The notes beneath the pieces are model-generated. The model worked only from the letters and a program-made list of their open reading frames with translations, did not search any database and was not told the origin of the DNA. A program made the position numbers and the translations under genes. From Candidatus Dependentiae bacterium (GTDB taxonomy: Bacteria > Babelota > Babeliae > Babelales > RVW-14), in contig JAFEAY010000028.1 in assembly GCA_018266175.1 (NCBI GenBank), positions 57,716 to 121,715 on the forward strand: a DNA stretch of 64,000 nt, written 5' to 3'. Positions 1-8,056 of this stretch are shown piece by piece. Every line of letters starts with the position of its first letter. Positions within the stretch are counted from its first letter, which is position 1.

Positions 1-644
1 GTATTTGGGCTGTTGGGCACGAAGATGGACGCATTTATCAGCTTGTTAAGCAGAGTTGGCAATCTTGTTCTGATCCAAAGAGTGGTAAACGAGTAGCGGC
101 ATCTCTTGATGCAGTTTTTGCATTGAGTGAAGATGGAAAGGTGTACCGGTATGCTGGAAATAAGCGTTGGATAAAAGTTCCAAGTAAAGCTTCATTCATT
201 GATCTTGCAGTGGTAAATAAAGAGCTTATTTTTGCAATTGATCGTCGATATAACATCTGGCAATATACGCCATCAAGCAACTGGGCTCCTGTTGCAGGAC
301 AAAACAAGCAACGTTCTTCAGGCTGTGTACAAATAGCTGCAAACGCTGCAGGTACCATTGCGGTGCTTGATAGCTCTGGAAATATTTACAAAGCACGTAA
401 TGTTGGGGTTCCAGAAAATAAAGCAAAACAGATGATTGCTCAGAGTCTCAAGGTGCTCAGCCCTGTTAAAAAGCAGAATCAAAAGAAAGTTAAGAAGCAA
501 AAAGCAGTCTCTATGAAAAAAAGACCTGCCGCAAAACGCTTGAAAAAACAATCAAAAAAATCAAAGAAGGCTTCAAAAAAAAGCGTAAAAGGGGCCAAGA
601 AAAAAATGAAAAAGCGTAAAAAAGTTGCACATAAAAAAATGTAA
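1..644 (+). CDS. Tectonin-like propeller protein with Lys-rich tail (5'-truncated)
   Basis: The frame is open from the first bases (codons begin at position 3), so the real start lies upstream of the window. The visible part has about three short propeller-type repeats with the pattern IWAVGHEDGRIYQL, typical of tectonin-like blades. A basic tail of roughly 60 residues follows, dominated by Lys with Ala, Ser and Arg (for example KKSKKASKKSVKGAKKK). The blades align by eye with the C-terminal blades of the gene at 802, including FxxxAVxxKxLxxAxD and the spacing to the tail, so the two are tandem paralogues. By analogy with its neighbours it probably has an N-terminal signal peptide outside the window. 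Tectonin-type propellers bind glycans or lipids in known proteins. The ligand here is unknown. Confidence 0.8.
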   Translation, partial: IWAVGHEDGRIYQLVKQSWQSCSDPKSGKRVAASLDAVFALSEDGKVYRYAGNKRWIKVPSKASFIDLAVVNKELIFAIDRRYNIWQYTPSSNWAPVAGQNKQRSSGCVQIAANAAGTIAVLDSSGNIYKARNVGVPENKAKQMIAQSLKVLSPVKKQNQKKVKKQKAVSMKKRPAAKRLKKQSKKSKKASKKSVKGAKKKMKKRKKVAHKKM

Positions 645-801
645 ATAGCGGTAATAACCTAAAGTTGCTTTTTGCAGAAAGTATTGACTTATGGCGAATT
701 GTTAGTCTTTGCTAAGATCTATGTGATAACTGAAAAAAGAGTGTGGGTTACGCTCTGCACTTGAAGAAGTTTTATCCAAAAACAAAAGGAGATGGGAAGT
801 T

Positions 802-3408
802 ATGAAGAAAACAATAAAAGGACTTAAGCAAATTAGTCTCGTATTGCTTATAGCAATGGGATTTACAGGAGTTGAAAGAATAATAGCTGCTATGCCTGCA
901 ATGAGTGGCAGTAAACCTAAACCTAACAAACCTAAGAAGCCTAAGAAGCCTTCAAAAAAGCCTTCAAAAAAGGGTGGTAGTAAGAAAAAAGGGTATAGAC
1001 CTCCATCATCAGGTGGTCCTCGATCGTACCTGAAGCATGGTTCAAAAAACTCAAAAGTTCGTGCTGAAAATGCAGCAAAAAAAGCTCAAGCTCATGTTCA
1101 AAAAGCTCAGCAAAAATCAGCGCAAGCCGATCAAGAAATAGCAGCAGCAACTACTGCTCGCGATAAAGCTCGTCAAGATTTAGATGCAGCTAAAGCAGCA
1201 AAAGATGCAGCAAAAATTAAAGCAGCTCGTAAAGCTCTTGAAAAAGCATCGCAAGCATTGGCTCGTGCAAAAAGAAAAAAAATCCTTGCAGACAGTATTT
1301 TGAAGAAAGCTGGTGCAGCGGTTCAGAGTGAAACAAAAAAAGCACAGCTCTATGCAACGCAAATGGATGCAAGTGAAAAAGAAAAAGCGGCAAAAGCAGC
1401 TTTAGAAGCAGCGTCAGCTAAACTTAAAGATGCTTCAGGTAGTGATAATGCTGCTGCTGCATCAAAGGAAATTGCCAGTGCTTATAAGGCTTATGAAGAT
1501 GCAAACAAGGCTGCAGCTGAAACAAGAACAGCTTTGATCAATGCTTTGGTTGCTTCAATTAAAGATAAGCAAGAGACCTGCGTAGCGGTTGATCAACAAA
1601 AAGTTGCAGCTGTTGGGCAAGTGGAAGCTGCAAAGCAAGATGATAAAAAAGTTGCAGCCGATGCTCGTCAAGCTGAAATCGATGCTCTTGCATTAGATCC
1701 TTCAAAATCAGCTCTTCTACAGGGAGCAAAAGTAGACTTGGATAAAATTAAATCAGCGCTTAGTTCATTTGCAGACAAATTAAAAGCTGCTAAAGATAAA
1801 GCTCTTGCAAAATTAAATGCTGAAAAAGCATCACTGCAAGCTGCTGCTGAGAAAGAAAAAGCAGAAGCTGTAGCGCTTGCAAAGAGCCTTGAAGAAAAAG
1901 CTAAAGCATCTTTAGCTCAACTTGTTAATTCAGCAGTTAAGGGAGCATCAGCTGTTGTTGGTGGTGCTGCGGTGACTGTTGCAAGTGGTGTTGCAAATGC
2001 ATTAAATACCGGTGTTCAGGCTGCGCAACAAGCGGTTTCTGCAGCGGTACAAAAAGCTTCAGAGATCAGCAAACCTCGTGGTGATCGTCGCGCTCACTTT
2101 GCAGAGATGTTCAAAAAACTGATTGATGAAGCAAAAGAGCTTGCAAAGCCTGTTGATCCTTCGGTAGCTATTACCACTGTGGTTGGTGCGCCAGCGGTAG
2201 CGTCGGCAGTTATTGCTCCAGCAGGCATCAGTATTCCAGCCGGTTTTGCAAAAGATGCTGATGGCATGATTTGGGCTTCAGTTGGATCTGCTGCAGGAAA
2301 AATGGTTGCTTGGGCTGTTGGAACTGATGGAAATCTCTATCAGTATACAGTTGGTACCATGACCAATAATCCTTGGGCTCGTCATACTGCAACTGATGTC
2401 AGTGGTGCTGCTTTGAGTGGATTTACATCAGTTTGTGCAACTTCAAATGGCGAAGTATATGCGGTAGCAAAAGGTCTTGCTTATAGCCTTGATCAAAGTA
2501 CCCCAACTGCTCCAAAATGGTCTCCAATTGCTCCTGGTGCAGGAAAAGAAGCATTACAACTAACAGAAATTTCTGCTGGTCATGCTAAAAATATTTGGGC
2601 AGTCGATGCAAAAGGCAAGAAACTTTATCAACTTGGTGCAAATGGTTGGGATGTTCGCTCAGATGCAGGTAAAGCTGTTTCTGTTGCAGCAGACAATACC
2701 GTATATGCTTTGAATCCAGATGGTGCGATCTATCGCTTGGCTGCAAGTAATGAGTGGGTGAGTGTTCCTGCGACGGTTAAGTTTGTGAGCATTGCAGTAG
2801 GTTCAAAAGACCTTGTTTATGCAGTTGATAGCTCAGGTACATTAAACCGCCTTTCAGCAAGCGGCTGGACCGTTGAGAATGGTGCAAATGGTCAAAAGAC
2901 ATCAGGTCTTGCAGCAGTAGCAGTTAACGCTGCGGGAACAACGCTTGCTATTGATACCAATGGTGCTCTTTATCGTAAGGACAGCAAAGGTATTGACCCT
3001 GCTCTTGTAACCAAGATGATTGGCGCAAAACCACTTGCTGCAACTAAACCAGGAACTAAGGCAATTGGTCTTAAGAAAAAAGCTGCTAAGAAGGCCAAAA
3101 AAGCTCGCGGAATTACCAAGAAGACTCGTAAAGCGGCTAAAAAAGGCGCTAAAAAAGCAACCAAAAAAGGCGCTAAAAAGGGTGCCAAGAAGTCAGCTAA
3201 GAAAGGTGCTAAAAAAGGCGCAGCTAAAAAGAAATCAGCCAAAAAGGGCGCTAAAAAAGCAACCAAAAAAGGCTCTAAGAAAGTAGCCAAGAAGGGCGCG
3301 GCTAAAAAAGGTGCTAAAAAAGGCGCTAAAAAGTCAGCCAAAAAAGGTGCTAAAAAAGCCGGCAAAAAATCATCAAAAAAGAAGGCTAAAAAACCCGCTA
3401 AAAAATAA
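802..3408 (+). CDS. Exported coiled-coil / tectonin-propeller protein with histone-like tail
   Basis: 868 residues. An N-terminal signal peptide (hydrophobic LVLLIAMGF core) is followed by a Lys/Pro-rich stretch (about 36-75) and a very long Ala/Lys/Glu-rich segment (about 80-430) expected to form coiled coil. A hydrophobic Ala/Val/Gly patch lies near 375-410. Residues about 470-740 are tectonin-like propeller repeats (DGNLYQY, GKKLYQLGANGW, DGAIYRL, NGALYR). The last 115 residues are almost only Lys, Ala, Gly and Ser in (A/G)KK(A/G/S) units, like histone H1 or bacterial Hc1. The start is fixed by AAAGGAG at about 786-792. The tail is encoded by imperfect 12-bp repeats of the GCTAAAAAAGGC type. 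A strong hairpin lies 37 bp after the stop. Function unknown; a surface or secreted nucleic-acid, polyanion or glycan binder is inference. Confidence 0.85.
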   Translation: MKKTIKGLKQISLVLLIAMGFTGVERIIAAMPAMSGSKPKPNKPKKPKKPSKKPSKKGGSKKKGYRPPSSGGPRSYLKHGSKNSKVRAENAAKKAQAHVQKAQQKSAQADQEIAAATTARDKARQDLDAAKAAKDAAKIKAARKALEKASQALARAKRKKILADSILKKAGAAVQSETKKAQLYATQMDASEKEKAAKAALEAASAKLKDASGSDNAAAASKEIASAYKAYEDANKAAAETRTALINALVASIKDKQETCVAVDQQKVAAVGQVEAAKQDDKKVAADARQAEIDALALDPSKSALLQGAKVDLDKIKSALSSFADKLKAAKDKALAKLNAEKASLQAAAEKEKAEAVALAKSLEEKAKASLAQLVNSAVKGASAVVGGAAVTVASGVANALNTGVQAAQQAVSAAVQKASEISKPRGDRRAHFAEMFKKLIDEAKELAKPVDPSVAITTVVGAPAVASAVIAPAGISIPAGFAKDADGMIWASVGSAAGKMVAWAVGTDGNLYQYTVGTMTNNPWARHTATDVSGAALSGFTSVCATSNGEVYAVAKGLAYSLDQSTPTAPKWSPIAPGAGKEALQLTEISAGHAKNIWAVDAKGKKLYQLGANGWDVRSDAGKAVSVAADNTVYALNPDGAIYRLAASNEWVSVPATVKFVSIAVGSKDLVYAVDSSGTLNRLSASGWTVENGANGQKTSGLAAVAVNAAGTTLAIDTNGALYRKDSKGIDPALVTKMIGAKPLAATKPGTKAIGLKKKAAKKAKKARGITKKTRKAAKKGAKKATKKGAKKGAKKSAKKGAKKGAAKKKSAKKGAKKATKKGSKKVAKKGAAKKGAKKGAKKSAKKGAKKAGKKSSKKKAKKPAKK

Positions 3409-3445
3409 GCTGATGCAAGACTAATAGAGCGCTTTAAACGCTCAT

Positions 3446-3483
3446 GCAAAATAGGGTCGGAGTTATTTCTGACCCTATTTTGC
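3446..3483 (+). terminator. Intrinsic terminator after the 802 gene
   Basis: A perfect 13-bp inverted repeat: GCAAAATAGGGTC at 3446-3458 pairs with GACCCTATTTTGC at 3471-3483, with a 12-nt loop. The 3' arm carries the T-run itself (CTATTTTG). It separates the 802 gene from the 3599 gene. The core GGGTC/GACCC recurs in the larger hairpin at 7949-7999. Confidence 0.7.
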
Positions 3484-3598
3484 TTTGGGATGTGAATAAG
3501 GGTTGGTTTTTAAGGAACCATTGATTTTTACAAGCTGTGTGGTGTTATGCTTGTACCTGATACAAATTTTGATTAAATCAATGTATGAGGGGGATCTC

Positions 3599-4231
3599 AT
3601 GAATATGATACGAGAGAAAGTAAGCAAATATTTTTTATTGTCTTCGATGTTGCTTGTGATGAGCATGGGTAAAGTCCTCTCACAACAACCACGTGGTCGT
3701 GGTACGCAACCAGCAGCTTTATCGACACTTCAAATTATTCGTGGGTTGTATGGTGACCTCACCCTACAAGCAGGTGTTGTCGATGTTACCGCAAAACTCC
3801 AGCAGAGTATTCAGAATAATCAGCTTTCTTTGCCGGCCCAATCTAAAACTACTTGGCTGGGAGACCCAGCTCCCGGGAAGGCAAAGTCCCTCCTTATTAT
3901 TTTTAGAATAGGTAACAATTTGTATCTCAAGCTTATTGCAGATATGGCCGGGGATATTATTTCTCCAGCCACTGCTCAAAGCGCAATGCTCTTGATTGGC
4001 CAGCCTACGCCTATTGTCCAACAACAGCAGCAGGCTCCAGCTGCACCAAGAGTCCAGCAGCAAGCAGTTGCAACTCAGCCATCGGTTCAACCAGCAACAC
4101 AGTCGCTTGGGGGAGTTCAGGTTATGGTTGCTCAGCCGGGAACTGTCGCTGCACCTTCGGCTCCAAGTCAGCAAGAAGTACAAATGCGCAACATGCAACA
4201 GCAGCGTATGCAGCAATTCAGAAATCAATAA
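3599..4231 (+). CDS. Small exported protein with one YGDL (DUF3395-like) domain
   Basis: 210 residues from ATG 3599. This start follows a GAGGGGGA ribosome site at 3587-3594 and gives a normal signal peptide (FLLSSMLLVMSMG). The longer open frame upstream of it lacks coding character. Residues about 40-130 form one domain with IIRGLYGDLT, VDVTAKLQ and LGDPAPGKAKSLLIIFR. The same domain occurs twice in the next gene. The pattern YGD..DVT..L...GDPAPG.xK.L resembles what I remember of DUF3395 (DNAJC11-type) domains, but I could not run a profile search. The C-terminal third is Gln/Pro/Ala-rich and probably disordered. Possible promoter elements TTGTAC and TAAATC (17-bp spacer) lie at 3551-3579. 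Confidence 0.75.
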   Translation: MNMIREKVSKYFLLSSMLLVMSMGKVLSQQPRGRGTQPAALSTLQIIRGLYGDLTLQAGVVDVTAKLQQSIQNNQLSLPAQSKTTWLGDPAPGKAKSLLIIFRIGNNLYLKLIADMAGDIISPATAQSAMLLIGQPTPIVQQQQQAPAAPRVQQQAVATQPSVQPATQSLGGVQVMVAQPGTVAAPSAPSQQEVQMRNMQQQRMQQFRNQ

Positions 4232-4354
4232 TCAATAGTCCTTGATGTTGCAATGATTGGTGAGTGTTTTAAGTAAGGTATTGCTTTTGCTCTGTGCGCT
4301 CGTGATAGACTATGCGCAGAAGTGGCAAAAGATTGAAAAAAGGTTGGGAGGAAA

Positions 4355-6799
4355 ATGATGAGAAGAATCATTAAGAAGTTTCAGTATTCGTTACTTTTGT
4401 TGGTAATGATGATACTGAGTTCGGGCTTGTTTCAAGAGTGTCATGCTGCAGAGCCCGGAAAGATTAAAAATATTATTTTTGGTCTATATGGCGATTTGAC
4501 TTCGAAAAAAGCAAGCACACGTTTTGAGGTTACCGATAAACTTAAGAGCATGCTTAAGAGTGGCAAAATTAAGGGCAAGGTTGTCGAAAAAGCATTTGGT
4601 GTTGATCCTGCAAAAGGTAAACACAAGGGACTTTTTCTTGTCTACAAGGCAGAAGATGGAAGGCTTTTTTGTCGAGTTAAAAGTGGTAATGGAAGTTTAA
4701 GCTTTCCTGATGCACGTGATGTTGAGTTTAACAAGGGGCATTCAGGATCATCAGACTTGCAAATATTACAAGCATTTTATGGTGATTTAAACAGAACCAA
4801 AAGTGATAAAGCGGTTATCAACGTTACCGCACGAGTGCAAGCGCTTGTAAAAAATGGAAAGCTTGATATTGCCGAAAAGCATAAGCTTTTTGGAGATGTT
4901 GCAAAAGGTAAAGATCTTGGTTTATTCATACTTTATCGTGTTCGCGATAAAGTATATGCTGTTATTTTTGGTGACGGTGAAAAAGGTTCTATTTCTAATG
5001 TAGGCCATGAAAATGCATATCAAGTCTACACATTCAAAAAACATACACGTAAAGATGTAACACCATCTGTTGTATCTCCAACACCTGCAACTGATGTCAA
5101 TACAGCTCGTGAAAGCGCAGCACTTGCAATGTTTCCAGAAGGAACAAAAGTTGTGTTGATGTCGTATGCCGATCAAGAACGACCACATTTATTGCAAGTT
5201 GGTAAAAAAGGTGAATTAGAACCTAAGGGGCTTGATCCTAAAGATCCATCGGCTCAATTTATTGTAGGGCGTAGTGGTAACTGGATAAGCTTTAAGTCTG
5301 TTGTAACTGGTGAAGTTCTTCAGGTACTCCCTCGCCTTCATATGGTTCGTTTGGCAAAAGATGGTGCTCCAGAGTGGGCTCAATGGTCAGCAGAATTTGA
5401 TGACCCAGCTCATTCATATAGCATTGTTTATTTAAAAAATCGCGCTTCTGGAGGATATTTAAGTGCGCCTGCTGGAGCGTGGACGCTTGGCCGTATGTGG
5501 ACAACCTTGAAAGAGCGTGTTGATCAAGCTCTGACCAAAGGCGCAGTTCTTCCATCAACAGATCCTGCAGCTAAGAGTAACGAAGGAAGACTGAAGATTT
5601 TTGCGGTTGATGATTTAATCAAAACCATGGAAAGTAAGTCTGGGAAGTCATTACCAGGAAAAGTCGTTGACAAAGTAGTTGACGTGGTACGAGAGCTAGA
5701 GCCTCTCAATGCAATTCCAGGTGGTCATGATTTTAGCTATTCTCCTATTATTCATGGAATGAAATCCAAATATCATGATAACTGGAAGTTTGCAACTCCA
5801 GGTTCAGGATCGGTTGTGTTCGATGCTCGAACAAGAAATCGTATGATTATCACATTATCAAGCGTTCCTCGAGATCTTGATAATGGTATGTATCGTGTTT
5901 CAATTGGGCATGAAAACAATACACGAAGTGGTATTACCAAGAGCACCAGTGGCGCAATGCTCTTTGAAAAAGATGTTACAAAAGGTGCGAGCAAAGATAT
6001 TGTGGTTACCGGTGGTCTTCCAGGCGATGGCAGCACCTTTGATTCATACTGGATTAAGGTTGATCAAGGAACGATTTCTTTTGGTAAAGGACGTGCTGTT
6101 GGTCAAAACGAACAAATGCGTTGGACTGACCCAGACCCAGTTAAGCTGGTGAGCTATGTCGGATTTGGTGGCGGCAAGCTTAATAGAGTTCATTATAAAA
6201 ACATTGAGATTAACGGTGCTGGTTTACAACCAAAACCTGCACAAGACAGTGCAACAACAGCGGTACTTCCAGCAGATTTCAATGCTGAGCAAATAAAAGC
6301 ACAATCAGTCGCAGCTGGTCTGCGCGACGGACAGCTTGAGCTCTTTGCAGTTATTGACCATGAGTTGTATTATCGCGAACGTGGTTCAATGGCAACAAAG
6401 CCATGGAAAAAGGTTGATGCAAAAGAGTTCACTAAAGTACGATATGTTTCAGCTGCTCCAAATGATGGAACTCTGTATGTCGTTACCATGGATGGAAATG
6501 TACTCCGTTATAACTGGCCACAAAAATCAGTTGCTCCAGTAGCCGTTCCTGCGGCTGTTCCAACAGCTGCTCCAGTCAAAAAAGTAGTAAAAAAAGCACG
6601 TTCTAAAAAACGTGCTTCTGCCCGTAAAAAAGTTGCTGGTAAAAAAAAGAGCGCAAAGTCAGCTGGTAAAAAAGCAGCAAGCAAGAAGAAGCGTGCAAAA
6701 ACTTCTCGTGCAGGAGCAAAGCGAAAAGTGGCGAAAAAAAAATCGGCACGTAAATCGGCTAAAAAAAGAGTAAAAAAAGCAGCAGCTACGCCGCAATAA
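4355..6799 (+). CDS. Exported multidomain protein: 2x YGDL, beta-trefoil, FAMeT, tectonin, Lys-rich tail
   Basis: 814 residues. Domains in order: signal peptide (1-31); two YGDL/DUF3395-like domains (about 35-115 and 130-225; IIFGLYGDLT and LQAFYGDLN); a fascin-like beta-trefoil (about 257-390; VVLMSYADQERPHLLQV, FIVGRSGNWISFKS, YLSAPAGAW); a FAMeT/PF12248-like domain (about 470-620; MYRVSIGHENNTRSGI, FDSYWIKVDQGTISFGKG, MRWTDPDPVKLVSYVGF); about two tectonin-like repeats (640-722); and a Lys/Ala/Arg tail (738-814). The FAMeT match is the strongest: the NTRS, W-I-x-x-x-x-G-I-S-x-G-x-G and W-T-D-P-D-P signatures are all present and in order. GGGAGGA at 4346-4352 supports the start; ATG 4358 is the alternative. 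No catalytic function is implied, since FAMeT domains outside insects are uncharacterised. Confidence 0.85.
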   Translation: MMRRIIKKFQYSLLLLVMMILSSGLFQECHAAEPGKIKNIIFGLYGDLTSKKASTRFEVTDKLKSMLKSGKIKGKVVEKAFGVDPAKGKHKGLFLVYKAEDGRLFCRVKSGNGSLSFPDARDVEFNKGHSGSSDLQILQAFYGDLNRTKSDKAVINVTARVQALVKNGKLDIAEKHKLFGDVAKGKDLGLFILYRVRDKVYAVIFGDGEKGSISNVGHENAYQVYTFKKHTRKDVTPSVVSPTPATDVNTARESAALAMFPEGTKVVLMSYADQERPHLLQVGKKGELEPKGLDPKDPSAQFIVGRSGNWISFKSVVTGEVLQVLPRLHMVRLAKDGAPEWAQWSAEFDDPAHSYSIVYLKNRASGGYLSAPAGAWTLGRMWTTLKERVDQALTKGAVLPSTDPAAKSNEGRLKIFAVDDLIKTMESKSGKSLPGKVVDKVVDVVRELEPLNAIPGGHDFSYSPIIHGMKSKYHDNWKFATPGSGSVVFDARTRNRMIITLSSVPRDLDNGMYRVSIGHENNTRSGITKSTSGAMLFEKDVTKGASKDIVVTGGLPGDGSTFDSYWIKVDQGTISFGKGRAVGQNEQMRWTDPDPVKLVSYVGFGGGKLNRVHYKNIEINGAGLQPKPAQDSATTAVLPADFNAEQIKAQSVAAGLRDGQLELFAVIDHELYYRERGSMATKPWKKVDAKEFTKVRYVSAAPNDGTLYVVTMDGNVLRYNWPQKSVAPVAVPAAVPTAAPVKKVVKKARSKKRASARKKVAGKKKSAKSAGKKAASKKKRAKTSRAGAKRKVAKKKSARKSAKKRVKKAAATPQ

Positions 6800-6856
6800 A
6801 TCGTCTTGCTTATGAAAATATGAAAGCGTAAAAACGGTGTGAATAAAGGAGCTGGA

Positions 6857-7927
6857 ATGAGAATGAAAGAAATAAAGCTAAAAGAAATGCTACAAAAGCG
6901 AGGACTTGCTTTTGTGGGAATTTTGTTGATGACGGTCGTTGGGTGTTCTGGATTTAATGGTGGTTCATGGAGCGATATCGGTTCGGGAACAGGAACCAAA
7001 TTTATTCAGGTTGCTGTAGGTAACGAAAAAACGGTTATTGCTCGCGATGCTGCTGGCGAAGTCTACAAGCTGCGTGATGGTAAATGGGAAATTCTGGGCG
7101 GTGGCAAAGCTCGTTGGATTGCTGCTGGAGGCGATGGGTCAATTTTTGCTGTGGGCAAAGAGACACGCAAGCTTTACCGTCGTTCTGGTGATGTATGGGA
7201 AGTCGTTCCTGGCATTGAAAAACTCTCACGCGTTGTGGCGCTTGACGAAGGTCGCATGTGGGGTCTTTTAAAAACAAAAGACGGTTCTGACGTTTGGCAA
7301 TTTGAAGGCGGTAAGTGGGCTCGACCACTTGGTGCTGATGGCAAAACGCCAGCTGCTAACTGGAGAAATATTGCAGTAGCGCCAGGGGTTTTTATCGTGA
7401 CTGATATGTCGGGCAACGCGATGATGCGCAGCTCTAAAGTTGCACCTGTTGTTGTTGCGCCAGTATCTAAGCCAGTTGTTAAAAAAGCTGCCAAGAAAAA
7501 ATCGAAAAAGGCTTCCAAAAAAGCTACAAAAAAAGCTTCCAAGAAAAAGCCAGCACGCAAAAAAGGCGCTGCGAAAAGTAAAAAGGGAGCCGCGCGCAAA
7601 AAATCTGCAGGAAAGAGCAAGAGAAGTGCTTCGAGTAAAAAGAGAGCTGCTGGTCAGAAGCGAGCTTCTGGTAGCAAATCTCCAAAGTCGAAAACTCAAG
7701 GCAAGAAAAAAAGCGCTGCAAAGAAGAAATCGAAAAAGGCTTCCAAGAAAGCTTCCAAAAAATCTTCGAAAAAAAAATCAGCAGGTAAAAAATCTGCTGT
7801 AAAACGGACGAAGAGCGCAACAGGTAAAAAGAGCTCAACAAGAAAAAAATCATCCGGCAAAAAAGGTTCTGCGCGTAAGTCAGGGCGTAAGAAATCTGCA
7901 AAAAAGAAAGCACCAGTACAAAATTAG
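6857..7927 (+). CDS. Tectonin-like lipoprotein with long histone-like tail
   Basis: 356 residues from ATG 6857. That start has AAAGGAG 5 bp upstream at 6845-6851; the GTG at 6839 lacks a site. The N-terminus is basic, then hydrophobic, ending in a lipobox VVGC with Cys at residue 30, so it should be acylated and membrane anchored. Residues about 45-195 are four tectonin-like repeats (GEVYKLRDGKWEIL, KLYRRSGDVWEVV, DVWQFEGGKWARPL). Residues about 200-356 are extremely Lys/Ser/Ala-rich (KKASKKA, KKSAGKK) and should be unstructured and strongly cationic. A possible promoter TTGCTT/TAAAAA with 17-bp spacing lies at 6806-6834. It is the last gene of the tectonin/tail array; a 20-bp hairpin follows. 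Confidence 0.85.
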   Translation: MRMKEIKLKEMLQKRGLAFVGILLMTVVGCSGFNGGSWSDIGSGTGTKFIQVAVGNEKTVIARDAAGEVYKLRDGKWEILGGGKARWIAAGGDGSIFAVGKETRKLYRRSGDVWEVVPGIEKLSRVVALDEGRMWGLLKTKDGSDVWQFEGGKWARPLGADGKTPAANWRNIAVAPGVFIVTDMSGNAMMRSSKVAPVVVAPVSKPVVKKAAKKKSKKASKKATKKASKKKPARKKGAAKSKKGAARKKSAGKSKRSASSKKRAAGQKRASGSKSPKSKTQGKKKSAAKKKSKKASKKASKKSSKKKSAGKKSAVKRTKSATGKKSSTRKKSSGKKGSARKSGRKKSAKKKAPVQN

Positions 7928-7948
7928 TAAACACTGGTAATTTATAAT

Positions 7949-7999
7949 GTTAAGAGAAGCGGGGTCAGGTTTATATAATCTGACCCCGCTTCTCTTAAC
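7949..7999. terminator. 20-bp perfect hairpin, probable terminator
   Basis: Positions 7949-7968 and 7980-7999 are perfect reverse complements (arms read AAGAGAAGCGGGGTCAG in part), with an 11-nt loop. It follows the 6857 gene by 22 bp. No strong T-run follows, so it may act as a transcript-stabilising or bidirectional structure rather than a classical terminator. The long arms exceed those of the other hairpins in the window. Confidence 0.6.
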
Positions 8000-8056
8000 G
8001 ATCAACTCAAGAAAATTGCATAAATATTTTTTTATATTCTTGGGAAAGATACGTTG

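Noticed and set aside
665-718. Promoter TTGACT...TAAGAT before the 802 gene
   Set aside because: The spacer is 23 bp; only the extended -10 (TGCTAAGAT) is convincing, so no full promoter is called.
2970-3449. Long minus-strand ORF rich in Phe/Leu/Ala opposite the Lys-rich tail
   Set aside because: It is the antisense of AAA/GCT codon repeats; similar shadows occur opposite the other tails (for example 6508-6999 and 7174-7620).
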